The notes beneath the pieces were generated by a model, which saw nothing but the letters and a program-made list of their open reading frames with translations, had not been told where the DNA came from and ran no database searches. A stretch of 64,000 nt of DNA, taken from the NCBI GenBank assembly GCA_009917455.1, contig QZDS01000023.1, positions 1 to 64,000 on the forward strand, given 5' to 3'. The stretch comes from a bacterium 1xD8-48 (GTDB lineage: Bacteria; Bacillota; Clostridia; Lachnospirales; Lachnospiraceae). Made by a program: the position numbers and the translations under genes. The stretch's first letter is position 1. Every line of letters begins with the position of its first letter. Shown piece after piece: positions 25,276-33,786 of the stretch.

Positions 25276-26790
25276 CTATAATTTTCCAAATACCCCTTCC
25301 AGTGCAAAATAGCATGCGTCAAAGACTTCTTTTCGCTCCTGATAATCTCCGGCCGCCTTAGGGTCCGGCTCGTGTATGCCCTGTATTTCAAGGAACTTTT
25401 CGCTCACGCTAAAATCCTTATAAAGCCCGGCTCCCACGCCGCCTGTGATTGCGCCGCCCATAGAGCTTGCCTCTTCCAGAACCGAAGGCACCAGTATTCT
25501 GGTATTATAGACGTCCGCCATTATCTGGCGCCACACCCTTCCCTTTGCGCCTCCGCCAATCACCACCATTTCGTCAATCGCCACCTGAGTGCGGAGCACG
25601 TCAAGACACAGAGAGAGATTCATGGTCACGCCTTCCAGCACGCTTCGCAGGATATCCGCTCTGGTGTTCTCCGCCTTGAGTCCCAGGAAAGCTCCCTTTG
25701 CATCCGGGTTCCATCTGGGCGCCCGCTCCCCCATAAGATAGGGAAGGAACAAAACGCCGTTAGCCCCCGCCGGGCTTTTGGCAATTTCCTCATTCATATA
25801 ATCGTAGGGCGATTTTCCGTGGATTCTCGCGTCGTACTGCTCCATCTTGCAAATCGTCTCTTTCAGCCAGCTATAGGCTCCCCCGGCGCTCTGCATGGTT
25901 CCGTTAGGCGCATAATACCCCGGCACAATGTGAACCCAGTTGACAATCCGCATCTTCTCATCAAAAATCGGCTGCTCCGAGGTGGTGGTTATCCATGCGC
26001 TGGTTCCCATGCTGCAATAGGTTTTGCCCGGCGCAACCGAGCCTGTCCCCACATTTGCCGTAACTCCGTCGCCTCCGCCTAATACCACGGGAATGCCGGG
26101 AACAAGTCCCGTCAGCCTTGCCGCCTCAGGAGTCACAACGCCCGCCACAAAGGTGGAGGGCTTAAGCTCGGGAAGCCTGCCTTCGTCTATTCCCGCCGCT
26201 TCCAGAATTTGCTCCGACCACTGTCTTTTTTTGATATCCAGACATCCGCAGCTGTTTCCGTCGGAATATTCCGTATAAAATTTCCCGGTCAGCCGGTATA
26301 CAATATAATCCTTTGCGTTCAGCATTTTATAGGTATTTTCATAAACCTCGGGCTGGTTCTCCTTCATCCACATAAACTTCTGGATTCCGTAGGAAGCCGT
26401 GTTTCTGTGTCCCACGATATTATAAAAATCCCACTGGCTGATTTTACTTTGAAGAAGCTCCGCCTGCTTCTGCGCCCGCTGGTCAGCCCAGATAATGGCC
26501 TTATGCAGGGGATTTCCCTGCCTGTCAACGCAAAGGCATCCCATCATCTGTCCGCTGAAGGAGATAACCGCCACCTCATCCGGTGAAATTCCCGTCTCCT
26601 TCAAAAGCTCCTTCGTGGAAACCTGCACCGCGCGCCACCAGTCGTCGGCATCCTGCTCCGCCCAGTTTCCGTTAAAATACGCCGTATCGTAAGCGTATAC
26701 ATGGCTGCCTGCCAGTCTGCCATCAAGAGAAAAGAATGTCGCCTTGTCCCCCGACGTTCCCAGGTCATGAGCCAGTATATATTTTTTCAT
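25276..26790 (-). CDS. FGGY family carbohydrate kinase (xylulokinase-like)
   Basis: A 504-residue sugar kinase with ILAHDLGTSGDKATFFSLDG at the N-terminus (phosphate loop), GNWAEQDADDWWRAV, GGGDGVTANVGTGSV and GGGAKGRVWRQIMADVYN near the C-terminal ATP site. The closest named class by eye is xylulokinase, but FGGY members phosphorylate many ketoses and polyols and context here is a sugar-acid pathway. AGGTGAAG precedes the ATG at 26788-26790. It follows the GntR gene by 15 bases. Confidence 0.88.
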   Translation of the reverse strand: MKKYILAHDLGTSGDKATFFSLDGRLAGSHVYAYDTAYFNGNWAEQDADDWWRAVQVSTKELLKETGISPDEVAVISFSGQMMGCLCVDRQGNPLHKAIIWADQRAQKQAELLQSKISQWDFYNIVGHRNTASYGIQKFMWMKENQPEVYENTYKMLNAKDYIVYRLTGKFYTEYSDGNSCGCLDIKKRQWSEQILEAAGIDEGRLPELKPSTFVAGVVTPEAARLTGLVPGIPVVLGGGDGVTANVGTGSVAPGKTYCSMGTSAWITTTSEQPIFDEKMRIVNWVHIVPGYYAPNGTMQSAGGAYSWLKETICKMEQYDARIHGKSPYDYMNEEIAKSPAGANGVLFLPYLMGERAPRWNPDAKGAFLGLKAENTRADILRSVLEGVTMNLSLCLDVLRTQVAIDEMVVIGGGAKGRVWRQIMADVYNTRILVPSVLEEASSMGGAITGGVGAGLYKDFSVSEKFLEIQGIHEPDPKAAGDYQERKEVFDACYFALEGVFGKL

Positions 26791-26805
26791 TGCTTCACCT
26801 GCCAA

Positions 26806-27561
26806 TCATTTATTTTCCACATAAATATTTACATCAAAGGTATTCCTGTCTCCCCGATACCTGGCAATGGAAAATTCAATGGGTTCTTCAAAAATATTGT
26901 ATCCCTCTGTTGAAAACAGATGAATAGGCTTTCCCGGTTTGATATCCATAAAACGTCCGTCCTCCGGTTCCGCCTCGACGGCTTCAATTACTCTGTGCGC
27001 CGTACATACCCTGGTGCTTTCCGACCGGGATAAAATATTATACAAAGATTCCTTTTCCAAATCATGCTGCATAACAAAGCTACATTTGTCATATGGCAAA
27101 TACGTTTTTATCGTCACCAGGGCCTCGTCGTCCGCATAGCGGACGCGATACAGGTAAATAACCTGCCTGCCCTCGCGTATTTTCAACTTTTCGGCTACCG
27201 TTCTGCTGGCCGGTATCACCTGCAGCTCCACTATCCTGGTACTGGGAACCATATTCATTCTGCTGATTTGTTCGTTAAACGGTTCCAGCTTTTTAATAAA
27301 ATCCTGCCCTACCTTGGGCTTGGATACAAACGTCCCCTTGCTTTTTATCCTGTAGAGCCATCCCTCATGAACCAGTTCCGTGATTGCCTGCCGGACTGTG
27401 GTTCTGCTGATGCCCAGGCTGTCGCATAAATCCTGCTCCTTCGGCACCATGCTTCCCTGCTCATAGACACCGCTTTTAATGTTGTTTAAAATTTCCTCTT
27501 TTAACTGGTAGTACAGTGGTATAGGTATGCTTTTATCCAGATGTATGTCTATTTTCCCCAT
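26806..27561 (-). CDS. GntR/HutC family regulator with UTRA domain
   Basis: A 251-residue regulator. Residues 10-80 form the GntR winged helix (QLKEEILNNIKSGVYEQGSM, SLGISRTTVRQAITELVHEG) and residues 95-245 the UTRA ligand domain (PASRTVAEKLKIREGRQVIY, SIARYRGDRNTFDVNIYVE). Such proteins repress sugar operons and are released by phosphorylated sugars. It is the first gene of a transcript with the kinase and probably controls the shared TGTAATGACATAA motif. Confidence 0.92.
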   Translation of the reverse strand: MGKIDIHLDKSIPIPLYYQLKEEILNNIKSGVYEQGSMVPKEQDLCDSLGISRTTVRQAITELVHEGWLYRIKSKGTFVSKPKVGQDFIKKLEPFNEQISRMNMVPSTRIVELQVIPASRTVAEKLKIREGRQVIYLYRVRYADDEALVTIKTYLPYDKCSFVMQHDLEKESLYNILSRSESTRVCTAHRVIEAVEAEPEDGRFMDIKPGKPIHLFSTEGYNIFEEPIEFSIARYRGDRNTFDVNIYVENK

Positions 27562-27623
27562 CTCATTTCTCCTGACTGTATTGGCACTGATTCCCCATTT
27601 TCCGGTATGCCGTTTTTATAATT

Positions 27624-27652
27624 ATTATCATACGAAATGAAAAATTTGGCAA
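27624..27652 (-). promoter_or_regulatory. Promoter of the gntR-kinase unit
   Basis: TTGCCA (27647-27652) and GATAAT (27624-27629) with a 17-base spacer on the minus strand. The TGTAATGACATAA motif is not present here, so autoregulation is not obvious. Confidence 0.6.
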
Positions 27653-27682
27653 GCGTATTACACCCCATATACCTTCCATATG

Positions 27683-28106
27683 TCATACATTTCTTCCATA
27701 TACTACCCATTGTGTCAGCGCCGGAAAGGGGGAAGAATCGTTTTCATCCTTTTTCAGGTTTTTCATAGCCACCCATTCCGGCTCAGGTTAACCGGCATTG
27801 TTTCCTTTTCCCGGTACTCCACTATGACTTTATGCGCTTCTCCTGAAAATGCCTTCGGAGGATATGCCATTTTTTCTTCTCCGGTCGGTATGATATATTC
27901 AAAAATCCCTTTTCTGCCAAACACAGCGGCCTCCTCCATGGATTCATCCAGCCGAATTTTTAGAAAATGGTCTTCGGGAAGAACAATTTGAATTCTATCT
28001 CCCTCCTGATAGCATCTTGTAAATACCAATTCAACTTTCCGATGTCCCTCAGCACTGAAATTTTTTCTCCTGATAAATCAATAATTGAAACTTCAATCTT
28101 ATTCAT
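27683..28106 (-). pseudogene. Frameshifted and internally deleted beta-rich protein at the end of the ABC operon
   Basis: The start MNKIEVSIIDLSGEK is followed, after a change of frame in an A-run near 28057-28065, by FSAEGHRKVELVFTR and a beta-rich stretch to about 27763. The reading then breaks again and a third piece reads DENDSSPFPALTQWVVYGRN before its stop. I recall longer Lachnospiraceae proteins, with carbohydrate-binding-like modules, that begin and end in this way, which would mean several hundred residues are missing between the pieces. The gene lies 14 bases downstream of the second permease and would be the last of the operon. It is dead in any case, unless both breaks are assembly errors. 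Confidence 0.55.
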
Positions 28107-28120
28107 TTCTTCTTGCCTGC

Positions 28121-28939
28121 TTACTCTTTTACCGCCGCTGCCGCAAGTCCGCTGATTAAATTGTCGGAAAAATATCCAAACAAAATCAAAATCGGTATTG
28201 TTGCAATTGTAAGTCCCAGAATCTGTGCGCCAAGGTCCGTCCGAAACTGTGTAGCCAGCTGCCGGATTCCCAAGGGCAGAGTAAACAGGCTTTCCCTGGA
28301 AATGATAATAACCGGAACCAGAAAGCTGTTCCATGAAGCCAGAAATGCAAGCAGCGCAAGGGTCGCGCAGGCCGGCTTCATAAAGGGAAGGGCAATTTCA
28401 AAAAATACTCTTGCCTCCCCGCATCCGTCCAGTTTTGCGCTTTCTATTACAGAGTCAGGAATCGCATCCTGGGTAAACTGCTTAATCCAGAAAACGCCAA
28501 AGGCATATGCCGCCTGGGGAATTATCAGAGGAAGCAGCGTATTGCTCCAGTTCAGAAAATTCATTTCTTTCACAAACCCTACCAGACTAAGCTGTGTAGG
28601 CACCATCATAGTGAGCATAACAATTGTGGTCAGGGTTTTCTGTCCCCGGAATTTGTATTTTCCCAGCCCGTATCCGCAAAGTGCGCATACAAGTACCGTC
28701 AGCAACGCTCCGCTCACTGAAACAAAAACAGAATTCCAGTAATAGCGCAGAAAGTTTACCTGCATCAGGGAATGGAAGTTTTCTTTCGCATAGTTGCCGA
28801 TAAACAATTTGATTCCCGTATATAAATCATTGGTTTTATAGGTTCCCATATTAATCATCATATAAAAGGGAAACAGCGCAATCATCGCTATCACCGTCAT
28901 GACAAGCACCATAATTGCCTTTTTTGCACGCTTGCTCAT
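28121..28939 (-). CDS. Carbohydrate ABC transporter permease (MalG type)
   Basis: A 272-residue inner-membrane permease with six helices, N-terminal LVMTVIAMIALFPFYMMINM, and the EAA loop ESAKLDGCGEARVFFEIALP that contacts the ATPase. It belongs to the CUT1 class. It follows the partner permease directly, with the start codon adjoining the stop. No ATPase gene is in the operon; a shared MsmK/MsiK-type ATPase elsewhere is likely. Confidence 0.93.
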   Translation of the reverse strand: MSKRAKKAIMVLVMTVIAMIALFPFYMMINMGTYKTNDLYTGIKLFIGNYAKENFHSLMQVNFLRYYWNSVFVSVSGALLTVLVCALCGYGLGKYKFRGQKTLTTIVMLTMMVPTQLSLVGFVKEMNFLNWSNTLLPLIIPQAAYAFGVFWIKQFTQDAIPDSVIESAKLDGCGEARVFFEIALPFMKPACATLALLAFLASWNSFLVPVIIISRESLFTLPLGIRQLATQFRTDLGAQILGLTIATIPILILFGYFSDNLISGLAAAAVKE

Positions 28940-29857
28940 TTACTTCCCCTCCTTCCCATGTAACAGTTTATTGGCTGTAAATGAAATCACCGCAATGATA
29001 ACAAAAAGCGTCATGCCGATTGCAGCTCCATAACCAAACCGCATCTGATGCCTGAAAGCGGTGTCATAAAAATACCACAGACCTGTCAGAACAGAATCAT
29101 TTGGTCCTCCCACCGTTTTTCCTGCAACGGCTGAAAAAATCATATAGGGTTCCTCAAAAATCTGGAAACACCCTATCAAAGTGGTAATTACCACGAAAAC
29201 CGTAACCGGTTTCAATAAGGGAATCGTAATATAACGGATACACTTCCAGAAGTTGCCCCCGTCAATTTCACATGCCTCGTATAAATCTGTGTTAATATTG
29301 GTGATTCCCGCCATAAACAGTACTGCCGTATATCCTGCGTACCGCCAGACCGTTACCAGCGCCACCAGAAATTTTGCCGGGACAGTTTCTGTTGTCCACT
29401 TGATTCCGCCAATCCCGATAAACTCCAGTATATAATTTACCATACCAAAGTTAGAATCAAACAAGATTCCAAAGATTACACCTAAAGCGATGGGCGTTGT
29501 CAGATACGGCAGAAAAATGAGAAGCCTGTACACCTTTTTTATGGGCATCAGTTTATTGCTCAGAACCACCGACATGAAAAATCCAAGAATAATCTGTACC
29601 GGAATAATCATTGCCATAAAAAGAAGGGTATTCAGCAGCGCTTTCAAAAATCTTGCGTCCGTCAAAATATTTGCATAGTTGGTAAAGCCTACAAATACCT
29701 TCTCGCTTACCCCGTCCCAATTATGAAAACTGATAAAAACACTGTAAAAAATAGGAAATAACGAAAATGCAGCAAATATAGCAAAGTAAGGTAAAACAAA
29801 TAAATAGGGGGCAATCTGCTGCTTCAGGAAGAATGTATTCTTTTTGTTTTTCTTCAT
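28940..29857 (-). CDS. Sugar ABC transporter permease (MalF type)
   Basis: A 305-residue CUT1 permease with six helices and the EAA loop EACEIDGGNFWKCIRYITIP. I chose the ATG at 29855-29857, which has GAGGAGG upstream; the open frame extends 19 residues further through the stem-loop region. It pairs with the MalG-type permease and the binding protein upstream to import oligosaccharides. Confidence 0.92.
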   Translation of the reverse strand: MKKNKKNTFFLKQQIAPYLFVLPYFAIFAAFSLFPIFYSVFISFHNWDGVSEKVFVGFTNYANILTDARFLKALLNTLLFMAMIIPVQIILGFFMSVVLSNKLMPIKKVYRLLIFLPYLTTPIALGVIFGILFDSNFGMVNYILEFIGIGGIKWTTETVPAKFLVALVTVWRYAGYTAVLFMAGITNINTDLYEACEIDGGNFWKCIRYITIPLLKPVTVFVVITTLIGCFQIFEEPYMIFSAVAGKTVGGPNDSVLTGLWYFYDTAFRHQMRFGYGAAIGMTLFVIIAVISFTANKLLHGKEGK

Positions 29858-29898
29858 ATTGATGGTTCCTCCTCTGCAAACCGGTTTATTTAAAATGA

Positions 29899-29941
29899 GG
29901 ACTGCCACAGCCAAGACTCACACCTGGTTCTGCGGCAGTCC
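29899..29941 (-). terminator. Stem-loop between binding-protein gene and permease genes
   Basis: GGACTGCCGCAG and CTGTGGCAGTCC pair on the minus strand. Followed by TCATTTTAAA it is a weak terminator or RNA-stabilising hairpin, which would give more binding protein than permease. Confidence 0.65.
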
Positions 29942-29955
29942 CTTTTTCTTAATGA

Positions 29956-31392
29956 TTATTCAGTTAGCTCCGGTGCAGCAGCCAACAAACCTTCTTTCAG
30001 TTTCTGATAAGCTTCCTCGGCATGTATATTTCCTTCACCAAGCTGAATCAGTAATTCCGTGTCAATGCTCTCAATCGTTCCGTCATACTTAGTCACATTA
30101 CGGGCTTTTGTATTTGGATTCTGGGCAATCTCCAGATATTTCTGCATGATGTTCTGTCCGCCAAAGAACGGGTCAGGCTCGCCTGCGTACAAATCGCCTT
30201 CGTATGCCGGCTTATACAGTGTCGGTGTCGAATGCGCCTCATAGAAGTTTGCAGAGCCTTCTTCCGACATCGTCAGATATTTAATCCATGCCCAGGCAAG
30301 TTCCTTCTGGCTGTCGTCAATGCAGCTGGGAATTGCATAAGCCGTACCACCGTTACTGTAACCGCCGCCGGGAGGGGTAATCAGGCCCCAGCGTCCCTCA
30401 GATTCCGTATCGTTGGACTTTAATACATGGGAAGCATACCATGTCGGACAGCCTGTAAATACCGTATGTCCGGCTGACCAGCTTGCATTCCATGCCGGCG
30501 TCCATGCCACATATTTTCCAACCGCCCCTGTTGCAACCAACTCGTCTACAACTTCATATACCTTTTTATAGGAATTATCCATGGTGATTTTTCCGTCAGT
30601 TACCCATGCTTCTTCCGTATACAATCCTCTTACTGCATCTTTGATATCTCCAGCTCCGCCGAAAATAAAATCTTCTCCGTTGCCCTGTTCTGCAACCACT
30701 TTTGCAGCTTCTACATAATCATCCAATGTCTGGAATTTTGCTTCCAGTTCCGCCGGGTCGTCCGTTCCGAAATACTTTTTTGTAAGATTTCTGTCATATG
30801 CCCAGGCTCCTACACAGTTGTCCACCTGAACGCAGAGCAAATCTCCGTTTGTATTGGTACACAGCGGAAGCGCCCAGTCGAGAAGCTGCGAGGTGTCCGC
30901 ATTATAAGGAGCTCCGTTTAAAACTTCCCATGTGTCTTCCATTGCAAGGAATTGTCCTCTCACGCCGCTTTCAAACAGCACCACGTCAGGCATTTCGCCG
31001 CCGGATGCCAGTGTGGTAACCACCTTTTCAAAATACTCGGAAGAGTCAAACTGGACATATTCCATCTCGATATTCGGATAATAATCATTAAACTTACTGC
31101 TGCCTTTGATTTCATAGTCGCCCCATGTCCAGATGGTAATCTTACCGGACAGGTTCTTGTCCATCGCATATCCCGCATCGGAACCGCCTGCATCCGCTGT
31201 ATCAGCCGTATCCGTTGTATCGGCTGCGTCCGCTGTATCTGTACTCTGGGTATCATTTGCCGTATCCTGGGCGTCGGCTTTATTTCCTGCGTCCGAACCG
31301 TTTCCACCGTTACCGCATGCTGCCAGTGATACCACCATTTGAAGTGCCAATAAAAGTGCAAATGCTTTTTTCATTATGTTCTTTTTCTTCAT
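29956..31392 (-). CDS. Extracellular sugar-binding lipoprotein of the ABC importer
   Basis: A 478-residue CUT1-class solute-binding protein. The N-terminus is a lipoprotein signal (ALLLALQMVVSLAACGNGG, with the lipidated Cys in LAAC). Residues 30-75 are a linker of repeated Thr, Ala and Asp (TADAADTTDTADTADAGG). The mature binding fold follows (KITIWTWGDYEIKGS, then TCPTWYASHV and ITPPGGGYSNGGTAYAIPS). GGGAGG precedes the ATG. The substrate is probably an oligosaccharide containing uronic acid, judging from the intracellular GH88/GH105 enzyme encoded upstream. Confidence 0.93.
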   Translation of the reverse strand: MKKKNIMKKAFALLLALQMVVSLAACGNGGNGSDAGNKADAQDTANDTQSTDTADAADTTDTADTADAGGSDAGYAMDKNLSGKITIWTWGDYEIKGSSKFNDYYPNIEMEYVQFDSSEYFEKVVTTLASGGEMPDVVLFESGVRGQFLAMEDTWEVLNGAPYNADTSQLLDWALPLCTNTNGDLLCVQVDNCVGAWAYDRNLTKKYFGTDDPAELEAKFQTLDDYVEAAKVVAEQGNGEDFIFGGAGDIKDAVRGLYTEEAWVTDGKITMDNSYKKVYEVVDELVATGAVGKYVAWTPAWNASWSAGHTVFTGCPTWYASHVLKSNDTESEGRWGLITPPGGGYSNGGTAYAIPSCIDDSQKELAWAWIKYLTMSEEGSANFYEAHSTPTLYKPAYEGDLYAGEPDPFFGGQNIMQKYLEIAQNPNTKARNVTKYDGTIESIDTELLIQLGEGNIHAEEAYQKLKEGLLAAAPELTE

Positions 31393-31406
31393 GAGAATCC
31401 TCCCGT

Positions 31407-32357
31407 CTATTTTTGATAATAATCTTTCGCTGCCGCTTCCATCAGTATATAGAAAGCGTTTCCCTCAGGCGCCGTTCCCGGTTTGTCAAAGGAAGGCGCT
31501 CCGCACACAGGATGTACCAGACCATATTCATCCAGGCATTCATTTGCCGCATGCCGTGCCAGCTCAGCCTTATCCAGGTATTCTTCTGGAAGCCATCCGG
31601 CTTTCATACCCCGGAACAGTGTATACGCCAGCATCTGTGAACAGTTGACCTCCACAAAGGTTTCCGCATCGTCTACCACATCATGGAACAGCCCGTCGTC
31701 CCTCATCCAGTGAAGCAGTCCCTGAATGATTTCCCGGACAACCAGAATCAGTTCTTCCTTTTCCTTCTCCATACGAGGGGGAAGCTTTTCAATCACTCTG
31801 GTAATCCCCGCCAGCGTCCATCCGTTTCCAACGCCCCAATGCTCCTTGCGGAGATAAGTCTTCTTCTCATCATCCCACATATGGCTCATCAGCCCGCTTT
31901 CCTTATCGTACAACGCTTTCAAATATCCTCTTATCTGCTTTACCGCCTCCTCATACTCCCCTGAGGCCGCCAGATAAGGAGGAAGCATGTACATAGAGTC
32001 CGCCCAAATCTGTGGCGCCGAATCTATGTGATAAATAATGCCGTCCTGACTTCTGGGCGCTTTCTTAAGAGCCCATATAAGGCTTTTCTCCTGTGCTTTC
32101 CCTAAATCCTCCTCTCCTGTCAGTTTATATGCGTAAATAAGTCCCTCGCCGTTTACACAAGGGTCTGTTACCGCCCCTTCCGCGCCAATGCTTGCCAGCC
32201 TTCCGTCTGCAATCTGCCGGTAAGCCGCTTCCTTTGCCATGGCAATAACCACCTCGTCATCGCCTGCTTCCAGGAAAGCCTGCATGGCCGTTCCCTGTTC
32301 CCAGGAATACCTTTGCATTGCCAATAGCGCCAGTTTTGCTTTTTCTATTTTCTCCAT
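31407..32357 (-). CDS. GH88/GH105 unsaturated uronyl hydrolase
   Basis: A 316-residue cytoplasmic alpha/alpha-barrel enzyme similar to YteR/YesR. It removes the 4,5-unsaturated uronic acid left by polysaccharide lyases, for example from rhamnogalacturonan. IDSAPQIWADSMYMLPPYL contains the catalytic Asp (the ADSMYM segment), and KEHWGVGNGWTLAGI and WMRDDGLFHDVVDD are typical. No signal peptide is present, consistent with action after import by the adjacent ABC system. The gene lies between the binding-protein gene and the lactonase gene. Confidence 0.87.
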   Translation of the reverse strand: MEKIEKAKLALLAMQRYSWEQGTAMQAFLEAGDDEVVIAMAKEAAYRQIADGRLASIGAEGAVTDPCVNGEGLIYAYKLTGEEDLGKAQEKSLIWALKKAPRSQDGIIYHIDSAPQIWADSMYMLPPYLAASGEYEEAVKQIRGYLKALYDKESGLMSHMWDDEKKTYLRKEHWGVGNGWTLAGITRVIEKLPPRMEKEKEELILVVREIIQGLLHWMRDDGLFHDVVDDAETFVEVNCSQMLAYTLFRGMKAGWLPEEYLDKAELARHAANECLDEYGLVHPVCGAPSFDKPGTAPEGNAFYILMEAAAKDYYQK

Positions 32358-32368
32358 ATTGTTCCCCG

Positions 32369-33358
32369 CTATTCCAAATCAAGCTCCGACATCGTCGCCG
32401 GCATTTCATGGGCTGTATTAACCTTGCCCGGCCCTGTCACCAAATCAAAACAGGATACAATAATTTTCCCGTCCCATATAATCGGTTCTCCCGGCTGGTC
32501 AAGTTCTCCGTTCAGTCCGTCCGTGTCAGGACTTTGCGCAATTCTTGTGACCTTCCCGTCAGGCGATACCCTGGCGATGGCATTGGCGCAAAAATCAGCG
32601 ATATATAAATTTCCGTTTTCATCAAAAATCATTCCGTCTGTGCTCTCAAGCTGCGACCAGTCCTTTGCGTAGGAAAACTGTTCCACAAAGTCGCCCTTCT
32701 CATCCACAATAATTTTGATTACCTCGCCGTCCCCAAAATTCCCTACATAAAGATTTCCTTCTTTGTCAAATACAATCCCGTCCGCACCGTACTGACAATC
32801 AGGGTTTTCTGTTATGAAAGTGGCGAAAATATGCGTATCTTCCAAAGTGTTTGTAATTTGAATATCCTTTTCATCCAGGCGAAACCGGTATACACAGCTC
32901 ATCAATTTCCCGGACTGCGTTTTCACCTTTGAAAGATAGCTCTGTGTCAGATACATATAATCGCCGCGAATCCGTATGCCGTTGGGATGCTCCATACCGT
33001 CGGCAACCACAATGGATTCCTTAATGTCTCCATTTTCGTCAAATACAATCTTAAGCACCCGCCCCTTAAACATAAGCTCCGGCGCCTCAGACCATCCCTG
33101 GTTATCACAGATATATAAATTCCATTCGGAATCAAAAGCAATCCCCATGTTCCTGGCCACTCCGGTTTCCGGATGAACCGGCACGTCAAACCATTTAGTA
33201 ACTTTCCTGTCTTTGTCAATTTTCACGACGCAACCGCTGCTGGTAAGTTCCGCATAATTGGGACAGGAGAGTATCAGATTTCCGTCTCTGTCAATTTCCA
33301 TCCCGTCCGGTGTACATATATACTCTGGCAGCTTCGTAAATAATCTCGGTGTCTGCAT
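32369..33358 (-). CDS. SMP-30/gluconolactonase-like beta-propeller
   Basis: A 329-residue six-bladed propeller of the SMP-30/LRE class (MEIDRDGNLILSCPNY, GIAFDSEWNLYICDNQG, GIVFDKEGNLYVGNFGDG, GMIFDENGNLYIADFCANAI). Such enzymes hydrolyse sugar lactones in a calcium-dependent way. It is the first gene of the ABC operon, behind a strong promoter and putative operator. GGAGG lies eight bases before the ATG. It is intracellular, as there is no signal peptide. Confidence 0.85.
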   Translation of the reverse strand: MQTPRLFTKLPEYICTPDGMEIDRDGNLILSCPNYAELTSSGCVVKIDKDRKVTKWFDVPVHPETGVARNMGIAFDSEWNLYICDNQGWSEAPELMFKGRVLKIVFDENGDIKESIVVADGMEHPNGIRIRGDYMYLTQSYLSKVKTQSGKLMSCVYRFRLDEKDIQITNTLEDTHIFATFITENPDCQYGADGIVFDKEGNLYVGNFGDGEVIKIIVDEKGDFVEQFSYAKDWSQLESTDGMIFDENGNLYIADFCANAIARVSPDGKVTRIAQSPDTDGLNGELDQPGEPIIWDGKIIVSCFDLVTGPGKVNTAHEMPATMSELDLE

Positions 33359-33486
33359 TCTTCACCTCCGTTTTCTCATGCATCCGGCTGACTATGATTG
33401 CAAATCAATGGCAGTTTTAGTATTTACAAATACGTCTTTACCAATACCTGTCCGCTTCTGCATACGCTTTATTTGTTATTAAGTTA

Positions 33487-33502
33487 TTATGTAATGACAT
33501 AA
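33487..33502 (-). promoter_or_regulatory. Putative GntR operator, SMP-30/ABC operon
   Basis: TTATGT-AATG-ACATAA is an inverted repeat with six-base arms, starting about four bases downstream of the expected transcription start. Its 13-base core recurs at 25259-25271. Location just after the start suits a repressor roadblock. Confidence 0.55.
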
Positions 33503-33512
33503 CTATGTATAT

Positions 33513-33541
33513 AAGATATATCTTAACAAGGTTTATGTCAA
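33513..33541 (-). promoter_or_regulatory. Promoter of the SMP-30/GH105/ABC operon
   Basis: TTGACA (33536-33541) and TATCTT (33513-33518) on the minus strand with a 17-base spacer. The 5' leader to the first ATG is about 145 bases and holds no gene; nothing else is recognised in the 428 bases between the two flanking genes except this promoter, the operator and a terminator. Confidence 0.65.
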
Positions 33542-33686
33542 GTATTTTAAAAACAATTCCATTATTTTATCTGTTTTGTACAAATTCTCACCTTATATTT
33601 GTGTAATATATACAAAAAAATATTTTATTGTTCAGATATTATTGGCATTCTTTGGCACGTTACATCAGCAACACCCTGCAGAAATA

Positions 33687-33722
33687 AAGGGCATTGCAGC
33701 CCTTTTAAACCGCAACGCCCTT
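33687..33722 (-). terminator. Terminator after the second zinc dehydrogenase
   Basis: An 11-base stem (AAGGGCGTTGC with TGCAATGCCCTT-type pairing, one G-T) follows the dehydrogenase gene by about 65 bases. The T-run is short. Confidence 0.55.
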
Positions 33723-33786
33723 CACCTTTACCTTTCCTACAGACAATTCTCCCAGCCTGCACCCCGGCACACTGTTTCTCTGCCTC

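Noticed and set aside
27683-28106. Programmed frameshift in the last gene of the ABC operon
   Set aside because: The second break and the apparent missing middle make simple decay more likely than recoding.
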